DNA of 64,000 nt from the NCBI RefSeq assembly GCF_030823375.1, contig NZ_JAUSXB010000001.1, positions 372,001 to 436,000 on the forward strand. The letters run 5' to 3'. The translations under genes were made by a program, and so were the position numbers. Origin of the DNA: Pseudarthrobacter siccitolerans (GTDB lineage Bacteria > Actinomycetota > Actinomycetes > Actinomycetales > Micrococcaceae). Positions 1 to 8,897 of the stretch are shown here, piece by piece. Position 1 is the stretch's first letter. Every line of letters starts with the position of its first letter. The notes beneath the pieces are model-generated. The model did not search any database and had not been told where the DNA came from. It saw nothing but the letters and a program-made list of their open reading frames with translations.

Positions 1-1
1 G

Positions 2-225
2 TGATGTTCGTTCAAAGCGGATCGTGCTCGGGGAGTGGGATAACAGAACGTCGGTCCTTTGACTTGGCGCGGGATTGGCGGGCCTGTCTCTGTTATCGAT
101 CTGGGCCTGCACCACCCAGCGCCTCACGGTTTCCTTGCCAACACCGAGCTGCTGCGCCGCGGCCACTGAGGCGGCCATGACGATGCTCGGTGGCGTGTTC
201 CGTGATCAGATGCACGCCCGCTCAT
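2..225 (-). pseudogene. IS3-type transposase OrfA fragment
   Basis: On the minus strand an open stretch running to the window edge reads a helix-turn-helix segment with the core VAAAQQLGVGKETVRRWVVQ, as in OrfA proteins of IS3-family elements. Just upstream, a different frame reads LITEHATEH, which is the part expected before this helix, so a frameshift lies near 185-195. After the segment QAQIDNRDR the usual leucine-zipper region of OrfA is not recognisable. It is a broken remnant, cut or decayed on both sides, and has no start codon with a ribosome binding site. The family assignment comes from the motif only. Confidence 0.5.
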
Positions 226-434
226 GAACCGGCAGAGTGTTCCACTGAAGGATCACCTTACGGACCGGAAGACATCGCATAAGCCCACTTGATATGTCTA
301 CTAAGAAAACAAAGGTGACCTTCCTCTGGAAAATGGGGTGAGGTTGGGCTCGAATCCGAGCGAGACCATTCTGCGTTGGAGCCGTTTCTTGGCGCGTTCG
401 GATTCGTCTTGTCGAAATGATCGACGCCGAGTTC

Positions 435-780
435 GTAATGGTCACCAGGGCGGGTTTGGGTGGACTTGATCCGTCCAGCCGACTCGTTCCGGCCCGGACG
501 CACTCCCGCCCACGATGCCAGATGGCCTGCCGCGTCAAAGACGTCCATGTCCAAGCCGGCTTCGGCGATGATGACGTTAGCAACGTTCTTCGATATTCCG
601 GGGACGGTCATCAGCAGCTCCCGGGCTAAGGAAAAGGGTTCCATCACCGTGTCGATGCGGGCGTCGAGGGCCGCGAGGGTCGCCTCGATTTGGTCGACGC
701 GGTACAGGTGCAGCTGCACCATGAACGCGTGGTGGTCGCTGAAACGGCCTGTAGGGGCTTCGACCAGCGCCGCAGATTCG
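435..780 (-). pseudogene. IS110-family transposase, C-terminal fragment
   Basis: The minus strand reads, in one frame, ALVEAPTGRFSDHHAFMVQL then a coiled segment, then VPGISKNVANVIIAEAG and ASWAGVRPGRNESAGRIKS. This is the C-terminal helix-hairpin-helix (transposase_20) part of IS110/IS492 transposases, which use a RuvC-like DEDD domain plus this domain to move circular intermediates. The N-terminal DEDD half is missing, and the match stops after TRPGDHY, short of the usual C-terminus. The fragment abuts the broken IS256 transposase at about 780, so the two were joined by insertion or deletion. Not expected to be functional. Confidence 0.8.
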
Positions 781-1187
781 AAGGTTTGGCGCGATCTCTC
801 CGGTCGTGAGGCCTTTGGCGCTCAGCGATAGCACGATCCCGTCAGCACCGGTCAGCCGGCGCTGGCGCTTCTTGACGATCTGCGGATCGAAGGTGGAGCT
901 GGTGTCCCGCGGCACATCAATCTCGACCGGCCCGATCTCGGTCAGCACGGTCTTCGTGCGGGTACCGTTGCGGGAGTTCCCGCTCCCGCGCCCGGACACG
1001 TCGTGCTTTTCATAGCCGAGGTGCTCGTCCATTTCCGCTTCCAAAGCGGTCTCCAGGACGTTCTTCGTGAGCCGGTTCAACAAACCGTCAGGCCCGACGA
1101 GGTCGATGCCCTGGCCTGAGCCAGGAGTTGCTGCGCTAACTCTTGCTGATCCACATCAGTCGCCGTGGGATCCATGGTGTCGCTCAT
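781..1187 (-). pseudogene. IS256-family (mutator-type) transposase, N-terminal fragment
   Basis: The ATG at 1187-1185 starts MSDTMDPTATDVDQQELAQQ, then a lost base or bases near 1115-1125 shifts the frame. The next frame reads LLNRLTKNVLETALEAEMDE, GSGNSRNGTRTKTVLTEIG, PVEIDVPRD and VLSLSAKGLTTGEI, the classic N-terminus of Transposase_mut proteins. Similarity ends at about 781, where the IS110 fragment begins. The DDE catalytic domain is therefore absent and the gene is dead. It shows at least one frameshift and one truncation. Confidence 0.85.
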
Positions 1188-1233
1188 GATCGGTCCTTCC
1201 CGCCAGGCAGCGCCCGGCGTGTCAGGCCAACCA

Positions 1234-1260
1234 CGGAGACACCGTTATTCAGACAGTCCC
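1234..1260. repeat. Remaining terminal inverted repeat of the IS256-type element
   Basis: Read from the outside in on the minus strand, the sequence GGGACTGTCTGAATAACGGT followed by GTCTCC lies about 50 bp upstream of the IS256 transposase start. This has the form of the outer end of IS256-family elements. It marks the likely boundary between the IS remnant and the chromosome at about 1261. The partner repeat was not found in the window, as expected after truncation. Confidence 0.45.
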
Positions 1261-1363
1261 CGGCATTGACGACCTGCTCATGCCGTCTTTTAGAAGGATC
1301 CTTTGCCGAGGTGCCTGGGTTTGGAAAGCACGCACAGGTGGTTGGTTTGATGGCATCTTGGAT

Positions 1364-1960
1364 CTACAGATGTGTGACGGACTTCGCCAAGTGCTTCCTC
1401 TGGAGTTTGAGCTGTTCCTCAAGTGAACAGACGTTTCTGAACCGAGCCTTCAACCACTCTATGAGGACTATGCCCAGGAAACCGGATGTAGCGGCGCAGG
1501 TGAGGAAGTATGCGGAGTTAACGGGAATGACTGCAGCTGCGTAAACAGTGCTTCCAGCGGAGATAAGGATCGCGGCTGGAAGGGCGCTGAGTAATTTTTC
1601 GAGGCCGCGCCGCCAGTCCGTGAGTTCGGTTGTCCAATCGCTGAAGAGACTTGCGAGAGGAAGGATCCCTGTCCTGACGGCATATTTGAAGGGGGGCATG
1701 TGGTCTTCCGATAATGTGCACGCGGGCTTCAACACGGGGGAGGGGATTAGAACAAAGAGGAGCAATTCGCACAAGACGGGAAGGTTCCCCCAAAGTTCAT
1801 CCGCGTGGCTACTTTCCGGCCCTAAATCTGTGAGCCACGCCAGCGACACAGGGATAAGGACGACGTGGCCGAAGGCAAGAGCTGACAACAGCCTGGTTCG
1901 GTACTTCAGCCGCATGCTTTGAAGGGCTGAAGTTGCAGAGAGTCTCAAGGTACTCTTCAT
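1364..1960 (-). CDS. Hypothetical membrane protein (198 aa)
   Basis: I do not recognise this protein. It has four hydrophobic stretches, at about residues 24-44, 60-78, 123-147 and 152-170. The first 20 residues and the C-terminal tail (about 171-198) are rich in Lys/Arg, which fits cytoplasmic ends. It stands alone between the IS remnants and another membrane-protein gene on the same strand. No catalytic or binding motif is visible. It may be a real accessory gene; codon use is less GC-biased than in the core part of the window (many A/T third positions), which hints at transfer. Confidence 0.5.
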   Translation of the reverse strand: MKSTLRLSATSALQSMRLKYRTRLLSALAFGHVVLIPVSLAWLTDLGPESSHADELWGNLPVLCELLLFVLIPSPVLKPACTLSEDHMPPFKYAVRTGILPLASLFSDWTTELTDWRRGLEKLLSALPAAILISAGSTVYAAAVIPVNSAYFLTCAATSGFLGIVLIEWLKARFRNVCSLEEQLKLQRKHLAKSVTHL

Positions 1961-2001
1961 CGCTGACCCCTTCTGAAACAGAATTCAGCTGGGAGGGTCA
2001 T

Positions 2002-2676
2002 TTACAGGCGACTGGAACGGAGGAAGTTCAGCCGTGAGGATGTCTTGCCCTGCGGGGAGACTGCATTAGCGGCGGCAGGCTTGCCTTGGCCGGTCCCATG
2101 GTCCGATACTGCGGCAACACCAATCAGCGCTGTCCCGAGGTTGACCACGCTTTCCAGGTAGGCCGGGTGCCCCCACCTGGATATCGAATCAAGCACGATG
2201 GTCAGCGGAAAAATGATGACCGGTGAGGCCAGTAACCACCCTGAAAGCTGCATTCGATGGTGCCTAAGCAGCAGCAGCCCCAAGGGGATGGGGGCAACAA
2301 ACGAACCCAAGAAGGCCACAAATATCAGCATCGAAATCCATCCCACCGCATCGAAATCAGTGTGGGGTGCAAACAGTCCGGCCCAGCAGAAGGGAAGTCC
2401 GAGAATCAAATAACAGGCTGCCAGGATATTTCGGAGCCAGGGCAGCGCCCTGCTGTCGCCGTCGATCTGCCGCCGATATGCGGTCAGGACCGTTGCAAGC
2501 AGCAGGTACACGACTGCGTGCAGCAGGATGATGCCGCGGAGAATTAATTCAGGTCCATCGGCGGGATCCCACGGTGCGGTTCCGGATGGTGCGAGGGCGT
2601 TCCGCACTGCGTCCGATAATGCCAGGACGGACAACCCTGCCGCAGCGGACACCGCAGCGATTGGAAGCAGTTTCAT
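2002..2676 (-). CDS. Hypothetical multi-pass membrane protein (224 aa)
   Basis: The ATG at 2676 is chosen because GAGGAG lies six bases upstream; a TTG two codons earlier sits directly against that site. About five to six membrane segments are visible: an N-terminal segment (residues 5-25), then ones near 45-65, 85-105, 115-140, 145-165 and a weaker one near 175-190. The C-terminal tail is polar and basic. The pattern resembles uncharacterised actinobacterial integral membrane proteins; no family is recognised. It is divergent from the downstream sensor kinase gene, so a shared regulatory region of about 190 bp lies at 2677-2867. Confidence 0.6.
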   Translation of the reverse strand: MKLLPIAAVSAAAGLSVLALSDAVRNALAPSGTAPWDPADGPELILRGIILLHAVVYLLLATVLTAYRRQIDGDSRALPWLRNILAACYLILGLPFCWAGLFAPHTDFDAVGWISMLIFVAFLGSFVAPIPLGLLLLRHHRMQLSGWLLASPVIIFPLTIVLDSISRWGHPAYLESVVNLGTALIGVAAVSDHGTGQGKPAAANAVSPQGKTSSRLNFLRSSRL

Positions 2677-2867
2677 GATCAACTCCTCATGGATCGGCGG
2701 TCGATCCGCCGTCTGTCTTCCAGCCTGCTCCCGCGGCCTGCTTCAGGCATCGCCCGCGGCGCACCGGGAGCGTCCACCATCGAAGTGTTTATCTCTCCTA
2801 CCAACGATGGACCCGGCTCCCCCTCCGGGTGGACGCACCCGCTGTGGTTAAGGCCTAAGCTCGGACC

Positions 2868-4709
2868 ATGAGGCTAGTCCGGCCCAGCCCGAGCGAATGG
2901 ATCGCTGCCCTTGTCTGCGGTGTCTGGATGGCGGCGTGGCTGGTTCAAGTCGCTCCCTGGGGGTTGGTGCTGGCTGCGGCCACGGCTGCCGCTTTGCTGT
3001 TTATCTGCCGGTTCACCATACTGGCGGCGCTGGTGATCGCGGCCCTGCAGTTAGCGGGCACCATGGTGTATTCATCCGAGGAAAATCCCGCGGGCCTGGC
3101 GCCATTCCTGGCTACGTCCTACTTTCTGGCCCGTTACGTCACAGCGGGCTCGCGTGGCCTGCTGGTAGGCGCGGTCTTTCTTTACTCCTCGATGGCTGGT
3201 TCAGTTCACGATCTGCAGACGGTAATCTACGTCTGCCTGTTGTTCGGCGGGCCGTTCGTCTTCGGACGCGTCGTGCGCCGGCGGGCGCTTGCGGCCGAAC
3301 GCGCCCAGACCGCAGCCGCGTCGTTTGCGAGAGCGGATTCCGCCGCCATGGCCCAAGAAGCCATTGCGGATGAACGCGGACGTCTGGGAGGGCAAGTCCT
3401 ATCCGTCATTCGGTCTTCGGTCGAGCAGATGAACAACGATGCTGCTGCCGCGGCCCGAAACCTGGATCCTGACCTGATCGGAAGGATAGCGGACCGGGGC
3501 CGTGCAGCCGTGACGGAGCTGAGGTGGCTTCTGGGCCTGCTCAGGACAAGCCCGGCTGTGCCGCCGGCCGGGCAGCAAAACCGGCGGCCACCGCCGTGGC
3601 GGGCGGATGCATTGACAGCAGCCGGGGCCGGTCTTCTGTCCTTTCTGGAAGCTGTCCTGACAGGGCCGCCCCCCGGAAACGCCCTGGCGTGGATCCTTCC
3701 GGCGGTACTTCCCCTTCCGCTGGCATTTCGACGGCGCAACCCCGCGGTTGCCTGCCTGGCCGTGGCAGCGCTTATAACGATGAGCACCACCCTCGGACTG
3801 CCTTTCATATACGGCTTTACGCTGGGCCCAATGATTACCTTTACCGTGCTGGCGTGGTCCGTGGCTGCCGCACGTCAGTGGTCAGGCTGGGCAGGGCTGT
3901 GCGTCCTTTTGGCTGCCGTTCTCTGGCGGATGTACATGGACCAGCCGGGCTCCGTTCCCCTGGTGCTCGGCATGTTCGTCATGCCGGCACTGGCCGGACA
4001 GGAATGGAGCACCAGGGACCGGGACCGACGCAGCGCCCAAGCCCAAGGGAATGCCTTGGCCGCTGATCTGCACGGCAATATCGACCGGGCCGTCCGCTTG
4101 GAGCGGTTGCGCATTGCGCGGGAACTTCATGACGTCACAAGCCATGCGGTGGGAGTAATGGTCCTGCAGGCTTCCGCCGCACAGGCCCTGCATACCAGGG
4201 ATCCGCAAGCGGCCAGGAGCGCCTTGGCGAATGTGGAATCCGCTGGCGAACACGCGTTGGCTGAACTTGCCGAGCTGTTCAGGGTCCTCGACGCCGGCGC
4301 CATTGGTTCCCCGGGTTTGGCGGCTGCCTCCACGGAGACTCTGGAAGAACTGACAGTACGGATGCGCACAGCTGGACTGAATGTTGACCTCGCGGGCGAC
4401 GCCTTCACGGTACCCGATGAATTGGCGCGCACCATCCACCGCACCGTACAGGAGGCCCTCACCAACGTTGCCCGGCATGCCCCCGGGACTAGGGCAACGG
4501 TGAATGTCAGCAACCCTGATAAAAGTATCGTCATCACCGTAACTAACGACCTGCCCCGCCTGGCTGCAGCAGGCGGCAGTACAGGCTTCGGTCTGGCGGG
4601 CATTCGGGAACGCGTGGAAAGCTTGGGTGGCTCACTTACGGTGAACAACACCGGCGGGTCCTTCACCGTCACGGCCTACTTCCCTGTCCCGGACGTAACC
4701 CTGCCATGA
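2868..4709 (+). CDS. NarL-type sensor histidine kinase with two transmembrane modules and a degenerate first DHp segment
   Basis: A 613-aa membrane histidine kinase. Residues 10-135 form a first set of membrane helices, followed at about 165-227 by a segment that looks like a HisKA_3 dimerisation helix pair but lacks the phospho-acceptor (Leu178 where His is expected). Residues 245-375 form a second membrane set. The functional HisKA_3 region follows, with RIARELHDV and His421, and a HATPase_c domain whose N-box is QEALTNVARHA and whose G-box is GFGLAGIRERVESLGG. It should autophosphorylate at His421 and pass phosphate to the response regulator encoded next, which overlaps it by four bases. 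The input signal is unknown. Confidence 0.9.
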   Translation: MRLVRPSPSEWIAALVCGVWMAAWLVQVAPWGLVLAAATAAALLFICRFTILAALVIAALQLAGTMVYSSEENPAGLAPFLATSYFLARYVTAGSRGLLVGAVFLYSSMAGSVHDLQTVIYVCLLFGGPFVFGRVVRRRALAAERAQTAAASFARADSAAMAQEAIADERGRLGGQVLSVIRSSVEQMNNDAAAAARNLDPDLIGRIADRGRAAVTELRWLLGLLRTSPAVPPAGQQNRRPPPWRADALTAAGAGLLSFLEAVLTGPPPGNALAWILPAVLPLPLAFRRRNPAVACLAVAALITMSTTLGLPFIYGFTLGPMITFTVLAWSVAAARQWSGWAGLCVLLAAVLWRMYMDQPGSVPLVLGMFVMPALAGQEWSTRDRDRRSAQAQGNALAADLHGNIDRAVRLERLRIARELHDVTSHAVGVMVLQASAAQALHTRDPQAARSALANVESAGEHALAELAELFRVLDAGAIGSPGLAAASTETLEELTVRMRTAGLNVDLAGDAFTVPDELARTIHRTVQEALTNVARHAPGTRATVNVSNPDKSIVITVTNDLPRLAAAGGSTGFGLAGIRERVESLGGSLTVNNTGGSFTVTAYFPVPDVTLP

Positions 4710-5356
4710 TCCGAGTGGTGATTGCCGATGACCAGGCCCTGATCCGGGGCGGGCTGCGCGCCATCTTGATCGCGGAGCCGGACATCGAGGTGGTGGGAGA
4801 GGCAGGAGACGGTGCAGCCGCTGCGAGGGTGGCAGGAACCGAAGCTGCCGATGTCGTTCTCATGGATATCCAGATGCCCGGTACCGACGGCATTGAAGGG
4901 GTACGCAGGGTTGCTGCGGCCCGCCCTCAGGCCAAGGTTCTCATCCTGACGATGTTCGACCTTGATGAGTATGTTTTTGCCGCGCTGCAGGCCGGGGCCA
5001 GTGGGTTCCTGCTCAAAACCACCCCGCCGGAGATGCTCGCAGCAGCGATCCGGGCATGCCACGGCGGAGAACATATGTTCGCACCCACCGTCACCAGACG
5101 CCTGATTGACTCCTACGTTCACCGCCCGCCGGTTCCGGCTGGCATACCACCGGTGCTCCGCGTCCTAACCCAGAGGGAAATGGACGTCTTCCAGGCTATG
5201 GCACTTGGCCTAACAAATTCCGAAATTGCCTCAAAACTGTATATGGGAGAAGCTACGGTGAAAACCCACGTCACACGGGTCCTGGCCAAACTCGGTCTTC
5301 GTGACCGCGTTCATGCCATTTTGCTTGCTTATGAAAGCGGATTGATGGGCCGGTAA
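4706..5356 (+). CDS. LuxR/NarL-family response regulator
   Basis: A 216-aa two-domain regulator. The receiver domain (residues 1-120) has the acidic pair Asp8-Asp9, the phosphorylation site Asp54 in VVLMDIQMPG and the conserved Lys in GASGFLLKTTPPE. The C-terminal LuxR-type helix-turn-helix (about 150-212) reads LTQREMDVFQAMALGLTNSE then ATVKTHVTRVLAKLGLRDR. The start overlaps the stop of the sensor kinase gene (ATGA), so the pair is translationally coupled and forms one two-component system. Targets are not evident; the nearby divergent membrane protein gene is a candidate but this is only inference from position. Confidence 0.93.
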   Translation: MIRVVIADDQALIRGGLRAILIAEPDIEVVGEAGDGAAAARVAGTEAADVVLMDIQMPGTDGIEGVRRVAAARPQAKVLILTMFDLDEYVFAALQAGASGFLLKTTPPEMLAAAIRACHGGEHMFAPTVTRRLIDSYVHRPPVPAGIPPVLRVLTQREMDVFQAMALGLTNSEIASKLYMGEATVKTHVTRVLAKLGLRDRVHAILLAYESGLMGR

Positions 5357-5364
5357 CCACCCGC

Positions 5365-6026
5365 GACGTGGATCTGTTCAAAGTGCAGGTCCCGGCAGAG
5401 CCGAAGGAGCGTCGCAAGAACTACCTGATGTTCGAGCAGACCCCGGACAAAAGGTTCACGTTCGGCAGTGACGCCATCACGAACTCCTACACCAAGTGGG
5501 GGAAGCCGAGGGCCTTGGTCGAGGCTAAGGCCGAGTTGAGCGAAGAGCAGAAGGCCGGCTATTTCAACCCGCCGTAAACGATCGGCAGTGCAATGACTTG
5601 GCCCGTCAAAAAAATACACCGGCCCATCTTAAATACCGCCAGGGGAACGAGATTACGGATCGCGGACCGGATGGACCTGACCCTGGAATGGATCCGGCGC
5701 CATTACGCCGAGGAGCCAGGCAGTCCCCTCGCCGATGTCACCACCAACTACCCGGACTTCTTCGAACTCTTCTGCACATTCCGCAGTTCGTGGAGTTCTT
5801 CCACCTCCAGGACCTCGTCACGCCGGAGGGAAAGATCGACTTCTTCCTGGAGGAGGACGAGAACTTTAAGCGCCCCGGCGTCCCGACCATGAAGAACGAG
5901 TACGTCAAGGTTCGAGAGGCCTCGCTGAAGTTCATCACGCTGCGGGGCAACCGGATGGCCGACTGGGTCGAGAAGAACGGGTGTACCGACTGCAACGCTT
6001 CCGGCTTCAGCCTGATGTACGGATAA
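5365..6026 (+). pseudogene. Decayed DUF6994-like gene
   Basis: Three pieces read as one protein of an uncharacterised actinobacterial family that I recall as DUF6994. Positions 5368-5574 give a piece ending TNSYTKWGK...AGYFNPP. After an in-frame TAA at 5575-5577, the same frame continues with TIGSAMTWP, LNTARG and LRIADRMDLTLEWIRRHYAE to FFELF. A frameshift near 5775 then leads to QFVEFFHLQDLVTPEGKIDF and a normal-looking C-terminus. The stop falls where a Tyr codon would fit, and the shift is inside a conserved block, so the gene is broken twice. Sequencing error could explain the frameshift but not easily both lesions. Function of the family is unknown to me. Confidence 0.6.
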
Positions 6027-6211
6027 GGCACCAATGCGTACATTCTCGGCGTGCGGGATAAATGCACTGCACCGCGTAGCGCCGTCCTCACTGCTACTCC
6101 AGCTTGAGCTCGAGCGGTGAAGGACCGGCTTACAATGCCGAGAGCCGTCGTAGGAACCGAGTGGTGCTTAAGGACTGTCGCCCTTTCCCATGGGACCTCA
6201 AAATGTTGGCT

Positions 6212-6925
6212 CTAGAGGTCGTGTGGACAAATTTGAGTGCTGGCCAGTTCAGGCCTTCCCTCTCCGTATGAGGGGTCGTCGTCGCTTCCTGCCCAGATGA
6301 CACCGCCCCCTGGGCAGGGCATCACATCGAACGCCCTGCCATTGAGGTGCGCCCGCAGATGGTGCCCGTCATCCTCGAGCACTTCCCAGCCGGCCGCCGG
6401 CAGCGTTGCGCGATAGTGCTGCAAAACGTCGACGTCTCCTGAGAGCTTGAACCAGCGTGTACAGCCACCCACACCACTCATGCCGCCGCCGTTGAACTGG
6501 CCGATGTGGCTGATGGAATCGAACACCTGCTGGGCCTCACGATCCGCGGGGGCCATGGGCTCATCCGTGCCCTCGGTCACGCATTGTGGAGACGAAACGT
6601 ACTGCTTCTCAAGCCGCTGTCCCAGCGCCAGGGGGGTGACAGCGAACATCCCGATCAGCATGAGGACAGGAATGGCCGCGGCCGTCAGCCGCATCCATCG
6701 TCTTGTCGAGAGCATGAAACCGATGACCGCGAAGACCGCGACCAGAAGAAGCGCCAATCTGGACGGTCCCGCCGTCAACCCCCATATGAGTCCGTCGAAG
6801 GCGGTGCCGGTGACATCGCCGTACACCCCCATGAATCCGTAGTGAACCAGCACACCCAGCAGCGCCAGTCCTGCCCCAATGATGAGCAGCACCGCGGCAG
6901 TGATGGATCGGCCGGTCACGGGCAT
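6212..6925 (-). CDS. Hypothetical membrane-anchored protein (237 aa)
   Basis: An unrecognised protein with three to four N-terminal membrane segments (about residues 5-30, 40-70 and 75-100 counted from the ATG at 6925), then an extracytoplasmic domain of about 130 residues. The soluble domain has four cysteines and a block HYRATLPAAGWEVLEDD, typical of small actinobacterial exported domains in which a variable reading follows LPAAGW. The longer frame beginning at 6982 is possible, but residues before Met20 look non-coding. No good Shine-Dalgarno sequence decides between the starts. No operon partner is evident. Confidence 0.6.
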   Translation of the reverse strand: MPVTGRSITAAVLLIIGAGLALLGVLVHYGFMGVYGDVTGTAFDGLIWGLTAGPSRLALLLVAVFAVIGFMLSTRRWMRLTAAAIPVLMLIGMFAVTPLALGQRLEKQYVSSPQCVTEGTDEPMAPADREAQQVFDSISHIGQFNGGGMSGVGGCTRWFKLSGDVDVLQHYRATLPAAGWEVLEDDGHHLRAHLNGRAFDVMPCPGGGVIWAGSDDDPSYGEGRPELASTQICPHDL

Positions 6926-7194
6926 GGCCCATGGTAGGTTCCGCCCGACCAAATGTCCACAGGTTTTTCGCAGTCTAAGCACCGACTGAAAACAGAAGAA
7001 GCCTTGGGGTGGCTGGAGTCACCCGGAACGTTTCGCCGGAGCAGACGCCCACATAATCGCAGCAGGTGGAGGACTGTCCTAGGAGCGCCCGCACTACACC
7101 GGTCCGGCAGGACCCACCGATTATCGGCATCTAAGTCCGAACAGTAGGGATCTTGGCCATCACCAGTGCCCGCTCATCGGCAGCTGCTGTCGGA

Positions 7195-7380
7195 TCAACG
7201 CCAGCCTCCGAACTCCGCCCCGGCGCCAAGGTATACCGCGCCGGGGAGCACGCGGGCAGCCCTGGCCTGGTCACGCACGAGAGCCCGGACCGTGTGGCCC
7301 TGGCGAAGCGCTTCGGCGACGGCGTAGCGGCCGATGCTTCCCGTGGCGCGGATGATCAGCACCGCGGAACGCGGGGTCAT
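7195..7380 (-). pseudogene. N-terminal fragment of an NAD(P)-binding (NmrA-like / atypical SDR) protein
   Basis: The minus-strand frame starts MTPRSAVLIIRATGSIGRYA and continues VAEALRQGHTVRALVRD, a Rossmann-fold start of the type seen in NmrA-like and SDR-a5 NAD(P)H-binding proteins. The usual dinucleotide motif GATGxIG is changed to RATGSIG. The frame ends after 61 residues where at least 250 are expected, and no continuation was seen in the other frames. This is a truncated remnant, not a functional enzyme. Confidence 0.65.
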
Positions 7381-7519
7381 TTCTTCTCCTTGACTGCGGC
7401 CTCTGTTCCGGCGTCGAGTGCGCCGTGAATAATCGGGGGGCTGTCGGCGCGGTCGAGTTTTCGGCTTCGCGGATGATCCAGCGCCGGGATCTCCCGCGGT
7501 CGTTCGGGTCCCCGCTCAC

Positions 7520-7924
7520 TCAGATACCGAGAACGCGGCGTTTGGCGGCCACAAACTCTTCCGGGGTGAGAGCGCCCTGCGCATGTAGTTCTGCCAGGAG
7601 GGCAAGCTCCGAAGCTACAGATTCCTTGACGTTTTCCTGATGCAGGTTCTGGATGCGATGCCGCCGGGTCCGGGCTGGAGCAGAGCCAGGTTTTGACTGG
7701 CTCCTGGTAGCCGCGTGCAAAACAAGCAGGATAGCGCCGAGGACTGCTACGGCAATTCCCAGGGGCATGGAGAGAAAGGAATGTGAAGCGGTTCCTATGG
7801 CCGCCACTGCCACTCCGGCAACAGCCAGCCCGGCCCCGGTTACCCATCGTGCTGTTCCGCGAAGGGGCCGCTTCCCTCTGAACTCAAATAAATACCCGCC
7901 ACCCGAAACCGCATGATCGTTCAT
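7520..7924 (-). CDS. SHOCT-domain membrane protein (134 aa)
   Basis: Two membrane helices (about residues 28-48 and 52-70) are followed by a basic linker and a C-terminal SHOCT domain, seen as LALLAELHAQGALTPEEFVA followed by AKRRVLGI. SHOCT is a short domain often found at the C-terminus of bacterial membrane proteins, where it may mediate oligomerisation. The ATG at 7924 gives a compact N-terminus; no strong ribosome binding site is visible. Role unknown. Confidence 0.8.
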   Translation of the reverse strand: MNDHAVSGGGYLFEFRGKRPLRGTARWVTGAGLAVAGVAVAAIGTASHSFLSMPLGIAVAVLGAILLVLHAATRSQSKPGSAPARTRRHRIQNLHQENVKESVASELALLAELHAQGALTPEEFVAAKRRVLGI

Positions 7925-8029
7925 GTGTTGAAGAATAGACCCGCGCCTAAGCCTTGAACATGGTGCCTTCCTCGAAAGACAATGCGAACTTATCCGTTCA
8001 TGGGGTAATTAAATGCTTGCGTCCGCTGG

Positions 8030-8863
8030 TCACGCCTGGGCTTGCGGCAACACCAGCAGGTAGCCCGTCGGCAGGTCACTGCTCCAGCGCCGAGGCTCGC
8101 GGATCACGAACTGGGTGGCCAACTGCTCCGGAGTGAGCAGGGTGTTGGGCTCGGGCGAAGGCCCCCATTGCCCGCTTCCGTAGGGGTAGAGGGGATCCTG
8201 CACGCGAATGCCCGTGACGGAAAACTCCTGGAACTGGGTAGGATCACCCACCGACTCGAACCCGCTCATCACCCATGCGTGGCGGCCGCTCCACATGACC
8301 AGCCCAACGGGCCGGCCCGTCTCGGTCATCGCCCGTGCCGCCGTCTCCAGCGCGTCCCCGTAATCCGCAATGCTGACTACGGTGTACGGGCCCATCCCAA
8401 CCTCGGTGAGGACCTGCGCCCAACCAAACGGGTTGGCACCGTTGAACGAGTTGGAGGACCGCGCCCGGGCCATCTCCCAGAGCTCACCCTGCTGGCCGGA
8501 ATCGCTCCAGCTGCCGCCTCCGGTGTTGTCTACGAGGTTATGCGCGATCTGGATGCTCGCGGCAACACACCAGTCGAACGTGTACTGCGGGACGAAGTCC
8601 CCCTCCTGGTAAAGGTCGACGGCGAACGGCTGGGGGACGGGGGGTGGCGGAGCGACCGGAGGTGGGGTGGAAACCGGCGTCGAAGTGGGTGACGGCGCTT
8701 GCTGGGGAGCCACTGCGGCGCCGTCCGCGGCTGCAGGGGCCGAAGACGTCACGCTCGGTTGCTGGGTGACGGCGCCGTCAAGTCCAACCGTGGGAGTGCA
8801 GCCCGCGACGAAGCCCGCCAGGACAATGAGCCAGGCCAGAAGACGGGTACGGGCACCGATCAT
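8030..8863 (-). CDS. Lipoprotein with C39-like cysteine peptidase domain
   Basis: The N-terminus is a lipoprotein signal with lipobox VAGC. It is followed by a long Ala/Pro/Ser/Thr-rich linker, including PPPVAPPPPVPQP, which would hold the domain away from the membrane or through the wall. The C-terminal 190 residues form a papain-like C39-type fold: the Cys in FDWCVAASIQIAHNL, the His in GRHAWVMSGF and the Asp in VQDPLYPYG provide the catalytic triad. It probably cleaves peptides or acts as a structural homologue outside the cell. The ATG at 8863 was preferred to the TTG two codons upstream. It stands alone; no bacteriocin or transporter gene is nearby. Confidence 0.8.
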   Translation of the reverse strand: MIGARTRLLAWLIVLAGFVAGCTPTVGLDGAVTQQPSVTSSAPAAADGAAVAPQQAPSPTSTPVSTPPPVAPPPPVPQPFAVDLYQEGDFVPQYTFDWCVAASIQIAHNLVDNTGGGSWSDSGQQGELWEMARARSSNSFNGANPFGWAQVLTEVGMGPYTVVSIADYGDALETAARAMTETGRPVGLVMWSGRHAWVMSGFESVGDPTQFQEFSVTGIRVQDPLYPYGSGQWGPSPEPNTLLTPEQLATQFVIREPRRWSSDLPTGYLLVLPQAQA

Positions 8864-8897
8864 GATCAACCCAGTTTAGCGCGGCGGGGATATGCCG

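Noticed and set aside
1143..1544. Plus-strand frame after the IS remnants
   Set aside because: Overlaps the IS end and the minus-strand membrane protein gene; no features of a protein family.
8030..8863. C39-like protein as part of a bacteriocin export system
   Set aside because: No ABC transporter, precursor peptide or immunity gene is nearby; it is a lone lipoprotein.
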